The notes under the pieces are model-generated. The model was not told the DNA's origin. It did no database searches and saw nothing but the letters and a program-made list of their open reading frames with translations. The translations under genes and the position numbers were made by a program. Source: JAHJDR01 sp964609965 (lineage in GTDB: Bacteria > UBA10199 > JADGCS01). From it: DNA of 64,000 nt. This document shows, in pieces, positions 28,223 to 36,890 of the stretch (its first letter is position 1; each line of letters begins with the position of its first letter). The stretch lies in the NCBI GenBank assembly GCA_964609965.1, contig CAZSTS010000011.1, forward strand, positions 1 to 64,000, given 5' to 3'.

Positions 28223-28729
28223 ATGAGCAAAGGCATCATAGACATTCTCTACAATCCTGGATCTGTCAGCACACCAGGAACAGGGACGCAAACCGAAGCT
28301 TTTACAGACACGGTTACTTGTTATGATGATAAAGCAAGCCAGCTTAGTTTTAATGAAATGGATAGTGAGTTGCTCAGCAATTTAGAAGAACTTGTTCAAG
28401 CAGGCAACGAGGCTACTGTGAGACAGGCTCTTATTGCATTTAAACAAAAGCTCATTTTTGGCAGTTCATTGGAAATAAGGCCCACGATTTTGAGAGAATT
28501 TAATAATTATCTCTTTCAGGCCTCTCAAAGATTCCCGCAGTCTCCTGATATTTTTCAAAGTAGTTTAGAAATTATTTTAGAATTTAAACATCAAATGGAT
28601 AAACAAGCTCAAATGCTTGGCCATTTAAGCCAAATCGAGTGGGTAGAATTGGAAAGATCTCTCTACTCTCTTACGGTTTGGGAGGAAGGGTTAGAGCAGA
28701 AACAAGGTTTTTCATTTCTCTCTCCATAA
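28223..28729 (+). CDS. Small protein of unknown function (168 residues)
   Basis: It begins MSKGIIDILYNPGSVSTPG, with no signal peptide. A short Thr/Ser/Gly-rich, probably disordered front (1-30) is followed by a mainly helical region (about 40-160) with charged amphipathic helices (LLSNLEELVQAGNEATVRQAL, FKHQMDKQAQMLGHL). No family is recognised. A competing open frame at 28105-28326 in another phase is shorter and poorer. The stop codon overlaps a small hairpin and a larger terminator follows, so it looks like a real single-gene unit. Confidence 0.6.
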   Translation: MSKGIIDILYNPGSVSTPGTGTQTEAFTDTVTCYDDKASQLSFNEMDSELLSNLEELVQAGNEATVRQALIAFKQKLIFGSSLEIRPTILREFNNYLFQASQRFPQSPDIFQSSLEIILEFKHQMDKQAQMLGHLSQIEWVELERSLYSLTVWEEGLEQKQGFSFLSP

Positions 28730-28747
28730 AAAGGGTTAGACCTTTTT
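28728..28747 (+). terminator. Short A/T hairpin at the stop codon
   Basis: A seven-base stem (aaaaagg, 28728-28734; ccttttt, 28741-28747) with a six-base loop overlaps the TAA of the small gene. It is weak but correctly placed for termination in either direction. Confidence 0.45.
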
Positions 28748-28754
28748 AATAAAG

Positions 28755-28813
28755 ACGCGCTCTCAGCAACAAACGTTAGGAGACATCAATGACTTTGGGA
28801 GCGCGTTTTTTTT
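28755..28813 (+). terminator. Terminator with long loop
   Basis: An eight-base GC-rich stem (acgcgctc, 28755-28762; gagcgcgt, 28799-28806) encloses a 36-base loop and runs into eight T residues. The T-run and stem quality suggest rho-independent termination; the loop is unusually long. Confidence 0.6.
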
Positions 28814-28817
28814 ATTT

Positions 28818-28879
28818 GTAGCTAGTAGTTTGTAGTTTGAAACCTGTGACCCTGTGACCCTGGGAACCCAAGAACCAAT
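28818..28879. repeat. 7-base then 8-base tandem repeat
   Basis: Heptamers gtagcta, gtagttt, gtagttt lead into octamers aacctgtg, accctgtg, accctggg, aacccaag, aaccaatt. The tract ends at the stop codon of the leftward nuclease gene. Confidence 0.75.
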
Positions 28880-29436
28880 TACCTGTTCTTGCTTCTATAA
28901 AGACATGGAAGAATATTCTTTCCAGCGCCCCAAATCCCTAATCCCTTCTCTTTTGCTTTCTTCTCCGCCTCAACATATTTTACAGGATCATAGTTATAAT
29001 GTTCTAGATAGCGAGGATACTCTGTACAAAAGGGACGGTAATAAGTAGCTAGTCCTTGTTTTATCATGACCAAGGACACATCCTGCTCGTCGACAAAAAC
29101 ATGCCCCAAAACACGACCGTATTTATCTAGTCCCTCACCCACCATTTGAATGCGCACTTTCTTATCCTTAATTTCTTTCCTGAGTTGATACGTCGCCCTC
29201 TTGCCATAAGCTTGCTTATATTCAGGGGCATCCATGCCTGCGATTCGAACTCGGACAACATGGCTTCCATTTGTTGCCTCAAACGTATCACCATCAATGA
29301 CTTTTGTGACTGTGTAATAGTTTTGAACAGCCTGACCTACCTTTACTGTTTCATTTTTTTGCACTGATGGAGAGGAACAAGCAATGAATAGAAACAAAAG
29401 AAGGGAAAGAATAAATTTTAATCTTATTGTCTTCAT
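28879..29436 (-). CDS. Thermonuclease (SNase) family lipoprotein
   Basis: A 185-residue staphylococcal-nuclease-fold protein. The true start is taken as the ATG at 29436 (MKTIRLKFILSLLLF), because it gives a clean signal peptide and an FIAC lipobox (Cys20). The in-frame extension to 29496 is encoded by repeat sequence and would spoil the signal. The catalytic set is visible: the aspartate in VIDGDTFEA, the arginine and aspartate in VRIAGMDAPEYK, and the second arginine in DKYGRVLGHVF. It should be a calcium-dependent phosphodiesterase on DNA or RNA, anchored in the cell envelope and useful for nutrient scavenging. A repeat tract precedes its start. Confidence 0.88.
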   Translation of the reverse strand: MKTIRLKFILSLLLFLFIACSSPSVQKNETVKVGQAVQNYYTVTKVIDGDTFEATNGSHVVRVRIAGMDAPEYKQAYGKRATYQLRKEIKDKKVRIQMVGEGLDKYGRVLGHVFVDEQDVSLVMIKQGLATYYRPFCTEYPRYLEHYNYDPVKYVEAEKKAKEKGLGIWGAGKNILPCLYRSKNR

Positions 29437-29438
29437 AT

Positions 29439-29496
29439 CTAGCATCCAGCATCCTGTAGCCCGAGAACCTGGGAACCAGAGAACCCGAGACCCCAT
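29439..29496. repeat. Degenerate 8-base tandem repeat
   Basis: Octamers tctagcat, ccagcatc, ctgtagcc, cgagaacc, tgggaacc, agagaacc, cgagaccc fill most of the gap between the divergent nuclease and DTW-domain genes. Confidence 0.8.
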
Positions 29497-29542
29497 AACA
29501 TATTTGCCTTTCCCCTCCTAAACAGATATCAACAATCCATCA

Positions 29543-30175
29543 ATGAATAAGCTAAAAGACAAACGGTTACCCAACATTCCCATTCGGTGTCATCATTGCC
29601 GTATGCACATCAACCTTTGTTTCTGTGACCTTCTTTTTAAAAAAGAACTTAACACTAAAGTCACTGTTTTGATGCAGTGGCGCGAGCAAATCATCACAAC
29701 AAATACAGCGCATTTGCTTCCAAAGCTTTTGACGAACGCAGAAATCCGCTTTCACGGCCATGAAAACAGAAAATCCTTGGACATAAAAGACCTGCTCGAA
29801 TCTGAGGGAACGCCTTTGCTTCTTTATCCTTTTTCTGGTGCCACAGAATTGAGCCTGGATTATGTTTCGACTTTGAAAAAGCCTATTAAACTCTTTGTGC
29901 CTGATGGTAATTGGCACCAGTCATTAAAAATGATTAAAAGAACACCAGATCTTTTGAGCATGAAAAAAGTCACGCTCCCTCCAGGCCCGCCCTCCTCGTA
30001 CAAATTGAGACAAGGCCCTACGCCAGATCACCTCTGTACGTTTGAAGCTATTTCACGCGCGTTAGGGATTATTGAAGGAATTGAAATTCAAAATAGAATG
30101 GAGAATGTTTTCAAAGTAATGGTGGATCGGGTTTTATGGACCAGGGGAAAAGTAGCTTTGAAGGATATTGCCTAA
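29543..30175 (+). CDS. DTW-domain protein, probable tRNA-uridine aminocarboxypropyltransferase
   Basis: A 210-residue member of the DTW (YfiP/TapT, DTWD1/2) family, which adds the 3-amino-3-carboxypropyl group of SAM to a tRNA uridine (acp3U). The N-terminal cysteine cluster is RCHHCRMHINLCFCD. The GPTPDHLCTFEAISRALG segment and the LLYPFSGA stretch are typical. The motif that names the family is altered: PDGNWHQSLKM has Asn where Thr is usual. Length matches bacterial members. It stands alone, followed by a 400-base spacer. Confidence 0.85.
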   Translation: MNKLKDKRLPNIPIRCHHCRMHINLCFCDLLFKKELNTKVTVLMQWREQIITTNTAHLLPKLLTNAEIRFHGHENRKSLDIKDLLESEGTPLLLYPFSGATELSLDYVSTLKKPIKLFVPDGNWHQSLKMIKRTPDLLSMKKVTLPPGPPSSYKLRQGPTPDHLCTFEAISRALGIIEGIEIQNRMENVFKVMVDRVLWTRGKVALKDIA

Positions 30176-30584
30176 TTTTGGGCTAAAAGATTTCATTTCT
30201 CATGCAGAAATCAAGAAAAGTACGATCTTTTGAAAAGATAAGCTTAAGAGCAGCTTTTACACCAAAAGCCTTTAAGACCTGCCAGAAGTTTTGTTTTTTT
30301 ATTAAGCCACTCATGCCTCTCTAATATGCATAAGCCGTGCCAAGCCTGAAAACTTTATAACAACTTGAAATTACTCGATATTTTTAGAAAATAAGCCCCC
30401 TAAACAGAGCACGACTGGGGTATTTTGGAGACATTTAGGGGAAAATACTGGGGGGCGTGTCACTAGCATTATAGCAAGAAATGTTAATGATTTTTTGGGG
30501 TTGCGTCTATTTGTTAAGGCATGTTTGCTATTGTCCTGCCTTGTTATAGGTCTTATAGGTCCTATAAGACTTATAGGACCTATA
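30176..30584. other. Intergenic region, 409 bases
   Basis: This spacer lies between the convergent DTW-domain gene and valS. It holds an eight-base perfect inverted repeat (ccccta aa at 30397-30404 with tttagggg at 30434-30441, 29-base loop) within a G-rich stretch, and the nonamer hairpin tract at its right end. I see no convincing gene. Open frames here overlap the repeats. The G-rich stem-loop could belong to a small RNA, but nothing identifies a family. Confidence 0.4.
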
Positions 30585-30593
30585 TTAGGACCA
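30544..30593. repeat. 9-base tandem repeat forming a perfect hairpin at the valS stop
   Basis: Nonamers ttataggtc, ttataggtc, ctataagac, ttataggac, ctatattag. A perfect 14-base inverted repeat (30554-30567 and 30571-30584) has a three-base loop. The valS stop codon (30585-30587) is directly beside it, so it may also act as a transcript end. Confidence 0.85.
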
Positions 30594-33467
30594 CGCACTA
30601 ATTTCTTGCAAAAGACTTCTCAACTTCTCCACCCGTCCTTGGCTGGCTTCAAACGTTGCCCGCTGCTCTTCCACAACTTCTGGTTTAGCATTTTCAACGA
30701 AGTTTCGGTTTTGAAGCCTTTTGTTGAGCGAAGCAATATGTGAATCGAGCTTTTCAATTTCTTTTTGAAGCCTTGTGGTTTCTGTTGCCACATCAATGTA
30801 CTCTGAGATGTCCAAATAGATTTCAAAACTCTTTTCAATGATAGCCACAGTCTTTTTTGGTTTGTCTTTACGGTCTGAAATAATTTGCAAATCTTTCAAG
30901 TATGCCAAACGACAAATCGTAGGCAAAGATTTATCCATCATTTGCTTTGCAGGCTCATCAAGAGCCAAAGCATGGGCTTTAAGTTTTTGTGCTTCTTTGA
31001 TGTTATACGCTTTACGCAAAGCCCTGACATCAGAAACAAACTTTTTGAGTCTATCAAAACGTTCTAAGATGATTTTTTCTTTCTTTGAAACAGCTTTCTT
31101 TGGTGGGAAAGCCGCCAGCATAAGAATCTCTGATTTAGGTTTGTCTTTGCCCCACAGATCAAATTTATCTGCCAATGGCAATAACCTGCTCCAAAGCTCT
31201 TCTGTAATATGCGGAACAAGAGGGCATAAGACGGTTAGGGTTTTTGCAAACGCTGTTACCAAACTATGCAAGGCTGTTTTTCTTTGTAGGGGATCATCAG
31301 AAATAAGTCGCACTTTACATTGTTCAATGTACCAGTCACAAAAATCATTCCAAACATATTGATAATAATATTGTCCAAGATTTGTAAAATCGTGGTTATC
31401 AAAACACTCTCTGATTTTATTGGCTGCCAACTGAGCTCTGGCATGAATCCATCGGTCTTCGTCCGTTAATAGTTTTGAAAAATCTTTTGGTGCATCACCA
31501 CCCTTTTCTTCTTCTTGTTCTATGTACATGAAAATAAACCGCGCTGCATTCCAAAGCTTTGTCATAAAGCGACGGCCTAATTCCTGAAAAGAATCAAGAG
31601 AGACCTTGAGCTGCTGTCCGCTGGAACTTAAGTATACAAGCGTATATCTTAAGGCATCAGCGCCAACACCTTCATACCCATTGGGAAAAGCTTTTTCGAT
31701 GCGACGCAAAATCTCTTTCAGGTTTGAAGGCCTCGCCTCCATCACTGGACCTTCGAGATCCTTTAATGTAGCGCCATCAATAACAACCAAAGGATCAATA
31801 CCATTGCCCTTTGACTTACTCATGGTCTCGCCTCTTTCATCGAGTACAATGGGATTGATAAAAACATTTTTGTAAGGAAGCTTGCCTTCAAAATGTGTAG
31901 CCATCATATTCATGCGCGCTACCCAGAAAAATATGATGTCCTTTCCTGTTACCAGTGTTGAAGTCGGAAAATAGCGTTTAAAATCTGGCGTTTTTTCGGG
32001 CCAACCTAGAGTTGACATGGGCCAAAGTGACGATGAGAACCACGTATCCAAAACATCATCTTCTTGATGCAAATCCGAACTTCCACAATGCGGACACTTG
32101 TCTGGAATTGTCTCGCTAACTATTGGTGGACATTTTGATTCATGTCTTTGACCTTTGACCTTTGACCTTTGACCTTCCCCAAGACAATACCAAACGGGTA
32201 TACGATGTCCCCACCAAATTTGACGCGACACACACCAATCACGAATGTTATTTAGCCACTCTAAATAAACTTTATTCCACCGAGGAGGCACAATATTTAG
32301 TTTATCATGCACAGTGAGAACTTTTTTAGCCAACGGCTTCATTTTGACAAACCATTGGTGTGAAAGACGATATTCAATAGCGGCCTTTGAGCGGTAAGAA
32401 CGTCCAATAGGTGTCATGCGAGGTTCTTCTTTTTCTAAAAGACTATTTTCTTTTAATTCTTCTACGGCTTTTTTGCGACACGCGTCTCTGTCTAAACCTT
32501 GATAGCGTTCGGGCACAACCTCATTCATAGTCGCGTCTTCATTCATCACATTAATAGGCTCTAAACCATGTCTTGTGCCTACTTCGAAGTCATTGGCATC
32601 ATGAGCTGGTGTGATTTTGAGACAACCTGTGCCAAATTCCATGTCCACGTATTCATCAGCGATCACAGGGATCACACGCTCTTGCAAAGGAAGAATAACA
32701 TTTTTTCCAATGAGTTTTTTATATCTTTTGTCTTCTGGATTGACCGCAACTGCCACATCACCAAACAAAGTTTCGGGCCTTGTTGTAGCTACAACAACAT
32801 ACCCAGAACCATCTGCATGAGGGTATTTAATATGCCATAAAAAGCCAGGCTCGCCACCCTCTTTTGTTTCGACTTCGTCATCAGACAAAGCTGTGCGATC
32901 GACTGGACACCAGTTGACTATTCGTTTTCCGCGATAGATTAACCCTTCATCGTAGAGAGTCTTAAATGTTTTAGAAACAGCGCGCGACAATCCTTCGTCC
33001 ATAGTAAATCGTGTACGGTCCCAATCACAACTACACCCAAGCTTCATAAGCTGCCTGAGAATCATGTCGCCATATTTTTCTTTCCACTCCCAAATTTTTT
33101 CAATAAACTTTTCGCGGCCCAATTCGCGGTAATCAATGCCTTCGGCATCGAGCATTTTTTTCACAACTGTTTGTGTCGCAATTCCAGCGTGATCTGTGCC
33201 AGGCACCCAGAGAGCATCATAGCCATCCATGCGTTTGTATCGAATGAGAATGTCCTGAAAGCCATTATTCAAAGCGTGCCCCATGTGCAGGCGTCCTGTC
33301 ACATTAGGCGGAGGAATAGAAATAACATAAGTCCCTTTTTTTGAACGCTCTTTATCAAGAACCTTGCCTTCAGAATCCACAGCAGATTTAAAACAACCTT
33401 TGTCTTGCCACATTTTATAAATGCGCGCTTCAATCTCAGCAAAATTAAAACGTTTCTCTTTTGTCAT
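30585..33467 (-). CDS. valS: Valyl-tRNA synthetase
   Basis: A 960-residue class-I synthetase charging tRNA-Val. The HIGH motif is in PPNVTGRLHMGHALNN and the KMSKS motif in TMSKSKGNGIDP. The tryptophan-rich WWGHRIPVWYC and DDVLDTWFSSSLWP segments are typical of ValRS. The C-terminal coiled coil (about 890-955) is present. Residues about 429-442 (GEGQRSKVKGQRHES) are encoded by a heptamer repeat placed between WYC and a possible zinc-binding CPHC pair. The ATG overlaps the ileS stop by four bases, so the genes are translationally coupled. The last codon and stop fall in a nonamer repeat tract. Confidence 0.97.
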   Translation of the reverse strand: MTKEKRFNFAEIEARIYKMWQDKGCFKSAVDSEGKVLDKERSKKGTYVISIPPPNVTGRLHMGHALNNGFQDILIRYKRMDGYDALWVPGTDHAGIATQTVVKKMLDAEGIDYRELGREKFIEKIWEWKEKYGDMILRQLMKLGCSCDWDRTRFTMDEGLSRAVSKTFKTLYDEGLIYRGKRIVNWCPVDRTALSDDEVETKEGGEPGFLWHIKYPHADGSGYVVVATTRPETLFGDVAVAVNPEDKRYKKLIGKNVILPLQERVIPVIADEYVDMEFGTGCLKITPAHDANDFEVGTRHGLEPINVMNEDATMNEVVPERYQGLDRDACRKKAVEELKENSLLEKEEPRMTPIGRSYRSKAAIEYRLSHQWFVKMKPLAKKVLTVHDKLNIVPPRWNKVYLEWLNNIRDWCVSRQIWWGHRIPVWYCLGEGQRSKVKGQRHESKCPPIVSETIPDKCPHCGSSDLHQEDDVLDTWFSSSLWPMSTLGWPEKTPDFKRYFPTSTLVTGKDIIFFWVARMNMMATHFEGKLPYKNVFINPIVLDERGETMSKSKGNGIDPLVVIDGATLKDLEGPVMEARPSNLKEILRRIEKAFPNGYEGVGADALRYTLVYLSSSGQQLKVSLDSFQELGRRFMTKLWNAARFIFMYIEQEEEKGGDAPKDFSKLLTDEDRWIHARAQLAANKIRECFDNHDFTNLGQYYYQYVWNDFCDWYIEQCKVRLISDDPLQRKTALHSLVTAFAKTLTVLCPLVPHITEELWSRLLPLADKFDLWGKDKPKSEILMLAAFPPKKAVSKKEKIILERFDRLKKFVSDVRALRKAYNIKEAQKLKAHALALDEPAKQMMDKSLPTICRLAYLKDLQIISDRKDKPKKTVAIIEKSFEIYLDISEYIDVATETTRLQKEIEKLDSHIASLNKRLQNRNFVENAKPEVVEEQRATFEASQGRVEKLRSLLQEISAWS
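32144..32180. repeat. 7-base tandem repeat inside valS
   Basis: Four to five copies of the heptamer tttgacc occur in tandem. On the coding strand they encode residues GQRSKVKGQR in frame. The unit is nearly perfect, unlike the more degenerate intergenic tracts. Confidence 0.85.
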
Positions 33468-36400
33468 TTGGAGTCTCCCCTGTCACGGCGAAGCTTTAGT
33501 GAAGACGGACTTGAAACTGTGAGAGCTATAGTTAGTTCTTTTTTCTCGATTTGACAGACTTCACTTGCCTTGCCTGCTGGCTTTTCCTTTGCAGTGAATT
33601 CAACAGCAAGCGTTTGCTCTTTAATATAATCAATATTGCCACTGATAGCTTTTTCAACCTCCCCTGCTGCCGCGTATTCTACATTAATGCGATCACTTAA
33701 TTTAAGGTCAGCTGTTTTTCTCAACTTTTGAATTCTATTAACCACTTCACGAGCCAAACCTTCTAATATTTGATCTTCATCCAGTGTTGTATCGAGCTCA
33801 ACAGTAATAAAAGCATCAGACACAAGGTGCTCATGTCCTTTTTTAGGTTTGCGATAAATGATTAGATCTTGACTCGTAAGCTCCTCACCCTGCACTGTAA
33901 GCGATTCGCCATGTTCGACTTTGACAAGAGTTTCTGTGTCTATTCCCATTATCGCTTTGTTAATTTCACCAAACTTCTTACCCAGTCTTTTGCCTAAAGC
34001 AGCACCATTAGCCTTGGCAGAAAGCTCAACAAAATCATCTTCATTGGTAAGATACTCAACATTCTTTATATTGAGCTCTTCTTTGACGTAACTTTCGAGT
34101 GTTTTTAATCGATCTAAAAGTGCGGCATTGCGGTGAATCACAGTGAGTTTTTTTAACGGCACTTTCACTTTGATATTTTTCTTTTCGCGCATATTGCGAA
34201 CAATAAGTATAACGCGTTCTATGAGGCTAACTGATTCTTCAAGGTCGCTGCTAATAAGGCCTTCGTTAGCAACAGGAAAGTCGTTTAAATGAACACTTTC
34301 TGCTGCACCCTCTTCTTTTAAGTTTTGGTACATGAGCTCTGCTAAAAATGGGGTAAACGGTGCCATAACATTAGCCATTGTGAACAAAACATAATACAAA
34401 GTTTGATAGGCTGATTCTTTGTCTTTTGTGCTTTTTTCGTCCCAAAAACGTTTACGATTTAATCGAATGTACCAATTTGTAAGGTCTTCGATAAAATCAA
34501 GAAGAGCAGGAACCACATTGTTGAGATGGTACTCTGCCATTTCTTTTTCTGTAATGGAGAGAAGTGTTTGCGTTTTTGAAATGATCCAGCGATCAAGAAT
34601 GTTATCTGATTTTGGCACAATGTTTTTCTTTGGCTCCCATTTATCAATAACCGCATAGCTGATAAAAAAGGTATAAGCATTCCACCATTTGAGTAATATT
34701 CTTCTAACAATATCTTTTACGCCTGATTCTGAAAACCTAAGCTCTTCAGCTTTAACAACCGGTGATTGAATCATGTAAAGCCTGAGGGCATCTGCGCCGT
34801 GGGCATCAAGAACATCACCAGGATCAGGGTAATTTTTGAGGCGCTTACTCATCTTCTTGCCATCTTCGGCCAGCACCATCCCATTAACCACTACATTTTT
34901 GAAAGGAGGTTTATTAAAAAGAGCTGTGCCTAAAATCATTAGTGTGTAAAACCACCCGCGAGTCTGATCGAGTCCTTCTGCAATAAAATCTGCTGGAAAA
35001 CCTTTTTCGAACTCCTCTTTGTTCTCAAAAGGATAGTGACACTGGGCATAAGGCATGGCCCCAGACTCAAACCAACAGTCAAGAACCTCTGGAATACGTT
35101 TGTAAACACCCTTCCCATCTTTGGCTGGAATCTCTAAATCGTCAAGATGCTCTCGATGGAGATCTGTAATCTTCTGGCCACAAAGCTCTTCAAGTTCTTT
35201 TATGCTTCCCACACAAACACACTCATCTGTTTCTGTGTTTTTCCAAATAGGAATTGGATTTCCCCAATAACGATTACGCGAAATATTCCAGTCACGGGCA
35301 TTTTCGAGCCAATTTCCAAAACGTCCATCACGCAGAGTCTCAGGCACCCAATGTGTTTTTTGATTAGCCGCGATCATGGCTTCTTTGATTTTTTCTACAT
35401 TCACAAACCAAGATGAAATAGCACGATAGATAAGTGGCGTGTCTGACCGCCAACAAAAGGGATAGCTGTGTTTTATGGTTTCTTGCTTTACTATCTTGCC
35501 TTGCTTTTTGAGCATGCGGATAATTTCTTTGTCGGCATCTTTTACATATTGGCCAACAAAATCACTAACAGGTTCTGTAAACTTGCCATCAGCATCAACA
35601 GGCATAACAAGCTCTATTTTATTTTTCTTACACACATCGTAATCATCTTCACCAAAAGCAGGGGCCGTGTGCACAACACCTGTACCATCCTCAGTTGTGA
35701 CAAAATCACCGAGAACAACTCGAAACGCGCCCTTTGCTGCTTGATCAGAAAAATAATCAAAGAGAGGTTCATAGCGCTTATTTTCTAAATCTTTTCCTTT
35801 GTAACGTTGAATGATTTTATATTCTTCTTCACTACGAAAATACGCTGGCAACCGAGCTTCAGCTAAAATGAAATTTTTCTTAGCATCAGGGTCAAAAATC
35901 TTAACATAGTCAATATCAGCACCGACAGTGAGCGCTAAATTGCTGGGCAGAGTCCATGGAGTGGTTGTCCATGCCAATAAACTGGCATTGTCTTCTTCGA
36001 GAACTTTAAAAACAAGTGTGAGTGAAGGGTCTTGAACGTCTTTATAGTTTTGGCCTGCTTCAAAATTAGACAAGGGAGTACAGACGGCTGTTGAGTAAGG
36101 CATCACACGATGCCCTTGATAAACGAGTCCCTTATCCCAAAGTTGTTTAAACACCCACCAAACAGATTCCATAAACTCAGGATCCATTGTCTTATAGTCA
36201 TTTCTAAAATCTACCCAACGCCCAATACGGTTGACCGTTTTTTCCCATTCCGCAGTAAAACGAAGAACAATGCTACGACATTCTTTATTATAATTCGCTA
36301 TCCCAAACTTTTCGACACCTGCACTGCCACTGATCCCAAGTTTTTTATCAATTTCGTATTCAATAGGTAAGCCATGACAGTCCCAACCAAAACGACGCTC

Positions 36401-36640
36401 AACACGATAACCCTTCATAGTCCAATAACGAGGAATAATGTCCTTTAAAATTCCAGCCAAGAGGTGTCCATAATGAGGCAATCCAGTAGCAAAAGGAGGG
36501 CCATCATAGAAGGTATAAACCTTTTTTTGAGAACGATTATCGATACTCTTTTGAAACAATGAATTCTTTTTCCAGAAAGAGAGAATCTTTTCTTCTTCTT
36601 TTGCAAAACCAATCTGTGGATTAACTTCTTTAAATGCCAT
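33464..36640 (-). CDS. ileS: Isoleucyl-tRNA synthetase, type 2 (eukaryotic-like)
   Basis: A 1058-residue class-I synthetase for tRNA-Ile. The HIGH region is GPPFATGLPHYGHLLAG, the form found in eukaryotic and IleRS2 enzymes, and the KMSKS loop is KKMSKRLKNYPDPGDVLD. The C-terminus is the long IleRS2-type extension rather than the zinc-finger end of ordinary bacterial IleRS. IleRS2 enzymes are known for low sensitivity to mupirocin (pseudomonic acid); that property is inferred here. It is first of the ileS-valS operon. No T-box leader was recognised upstream. Confidence 0.95.
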   Translation of the reverse strand: MAFKEVNPQIGFAKEEEKILSFWKKNSLFQKSIDNRSQKKVYTFYDGPPFATGLPHYGHLLAGILKDIIPRYWTMKGYRVERRFGWDCHGLPIEYEIDKKLGISGSAGVEKFGIANYNKECRSIVLRFTAEWEKTVNRIGRWVDFRNDYKTMDPEFMESVWWVFKQLWDKGLVYQGHRVMPYSTAVCTPLSNFEAGQNYKDVQDPSLTLVFKVLEEDNASLLAWTTTPWTLPSNLALTVGADIDYVKIFDPDAKKNFILAEARLPAYFRSEEEYKIIQRYKGKDLENKRYEPLFDYFSDQAAKGAFRVVLGDFVTTEDGTGVVHTAPAFGEDDYDVCKKNKIELVMPVDADGKFTEPVSDFVGQYVKDADKEIIRMLKKQGKIVKQETIKHSYPFCWRSDTPLIYRAISSWFVNVEKIKEAMIAANQKTHWVPETLRDGRFGNWLENARDWNISRNRYWGNPIPIWKNTETDECVCVGSIKELEELCGQKITDLHREHLDDLEIPAKDGKGVYKRIPEVLDCWFESGAMPYAQCHYPFENKEEFEKGFPADFIAEGLDQTRGWFYTLMILGTALFNKPPFKNVVVNGMVLAEDGKKMSKRLKNYPDPGDVLDAHGADALRLYMIQSPVVKAEELRFSESGVKDIVRRILLKWWNAYTFFISYAVIDKWEPKKNIVPKSDNILDRWIISKTQTLLSITEKEMAEYHLNNVVPALLDFIEDLTNWYIRLNRKRFWDEKSTKDKESAYQTLYYVLFTMANVMAPFTPFLAELMYQNLKEEGAAESVHLNDFPVANEGLISSDLEESVSLIERVILIVRNMREKKNIKVKVPLKKLTVIHRNAALLDRLKTLESYVKEELNIKNVEYLTNEDDFVELSAKANGAALGKRLGKKFGEINKAIMGIDTETLVKVEHGESLTVQGEELTSQDLIIYRKPKKGHEHLVSDAFITVELDTTLDEDQILEGLAREVVNRIQKLRKTADLKLSDRINVEYAAAGEVEKAISGNIDYIKEQTLAVEFTAKEKPAGKASEVCQIEKKELTIALTVSSPSSLKLRRDRGDSK

Positions 36641-36815
36641 GCCAACTCCTAAAAAATAAAAGAAATGCGCTAACTTGCATCCAAACGCAAATAATACTGA
36701 CTGATCAATATGTCAAAAAAACTTTTTAATTTTATAATGTTACAACCTGACCACATCAAACCAGCGCTCCTTATGATTTGCACATGAAATCTAGAAGTTG
36801 AAATTTGTGTTAGAT

Positions 36816-36844
36816 TTGTCAAATTACAAAAAAACAACTATATA
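36816..36844 (+). promoter_or_regulatory. Candidate sigma-70 promoter of efp
   Basis: The -35 box ttgtca (36816-36821) and -10 box tatata (36839-36844) are separated by 17 bases, in the 250-base gap between the divergent ileS and efp genes. It predicts a leader of about 40 bases. Confidence 0.5.
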
Positions 36845-36890
36845 ACTGCCTCATTACGCAACCTAAATGGATTAAAAACCGGAGTTACTC

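Noticed and set aside
28105..28326. Open frame of 73 codons ahead of the small orphan gene
   Set aside because: It overlaps the better-supported gene (28223-28729) in another phase, has no ribosome site and no recognisable protein features.
29437..29496. Upstream extension of the nuclease gene by 20 codons
   Set aside because: The added residues are encoded by an octamer tract and would mask the lipoprotein signal; the internal ATG at 29436 is preferred.
30371..30743. Open frames on both strands spanning the nonamer repeat at the valS end
   Set aside because: Their sequence (for example GPISLIGPIRPI) comes from translating the repeat; no start signal or homology is visible.
36641..36890. 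Possible T-box or other riboswitch upstream of ileS-valS
   Set aside because: No AGGGUGGNACCGCG-like T-box core or specifier stem could be found on the ileS strand.
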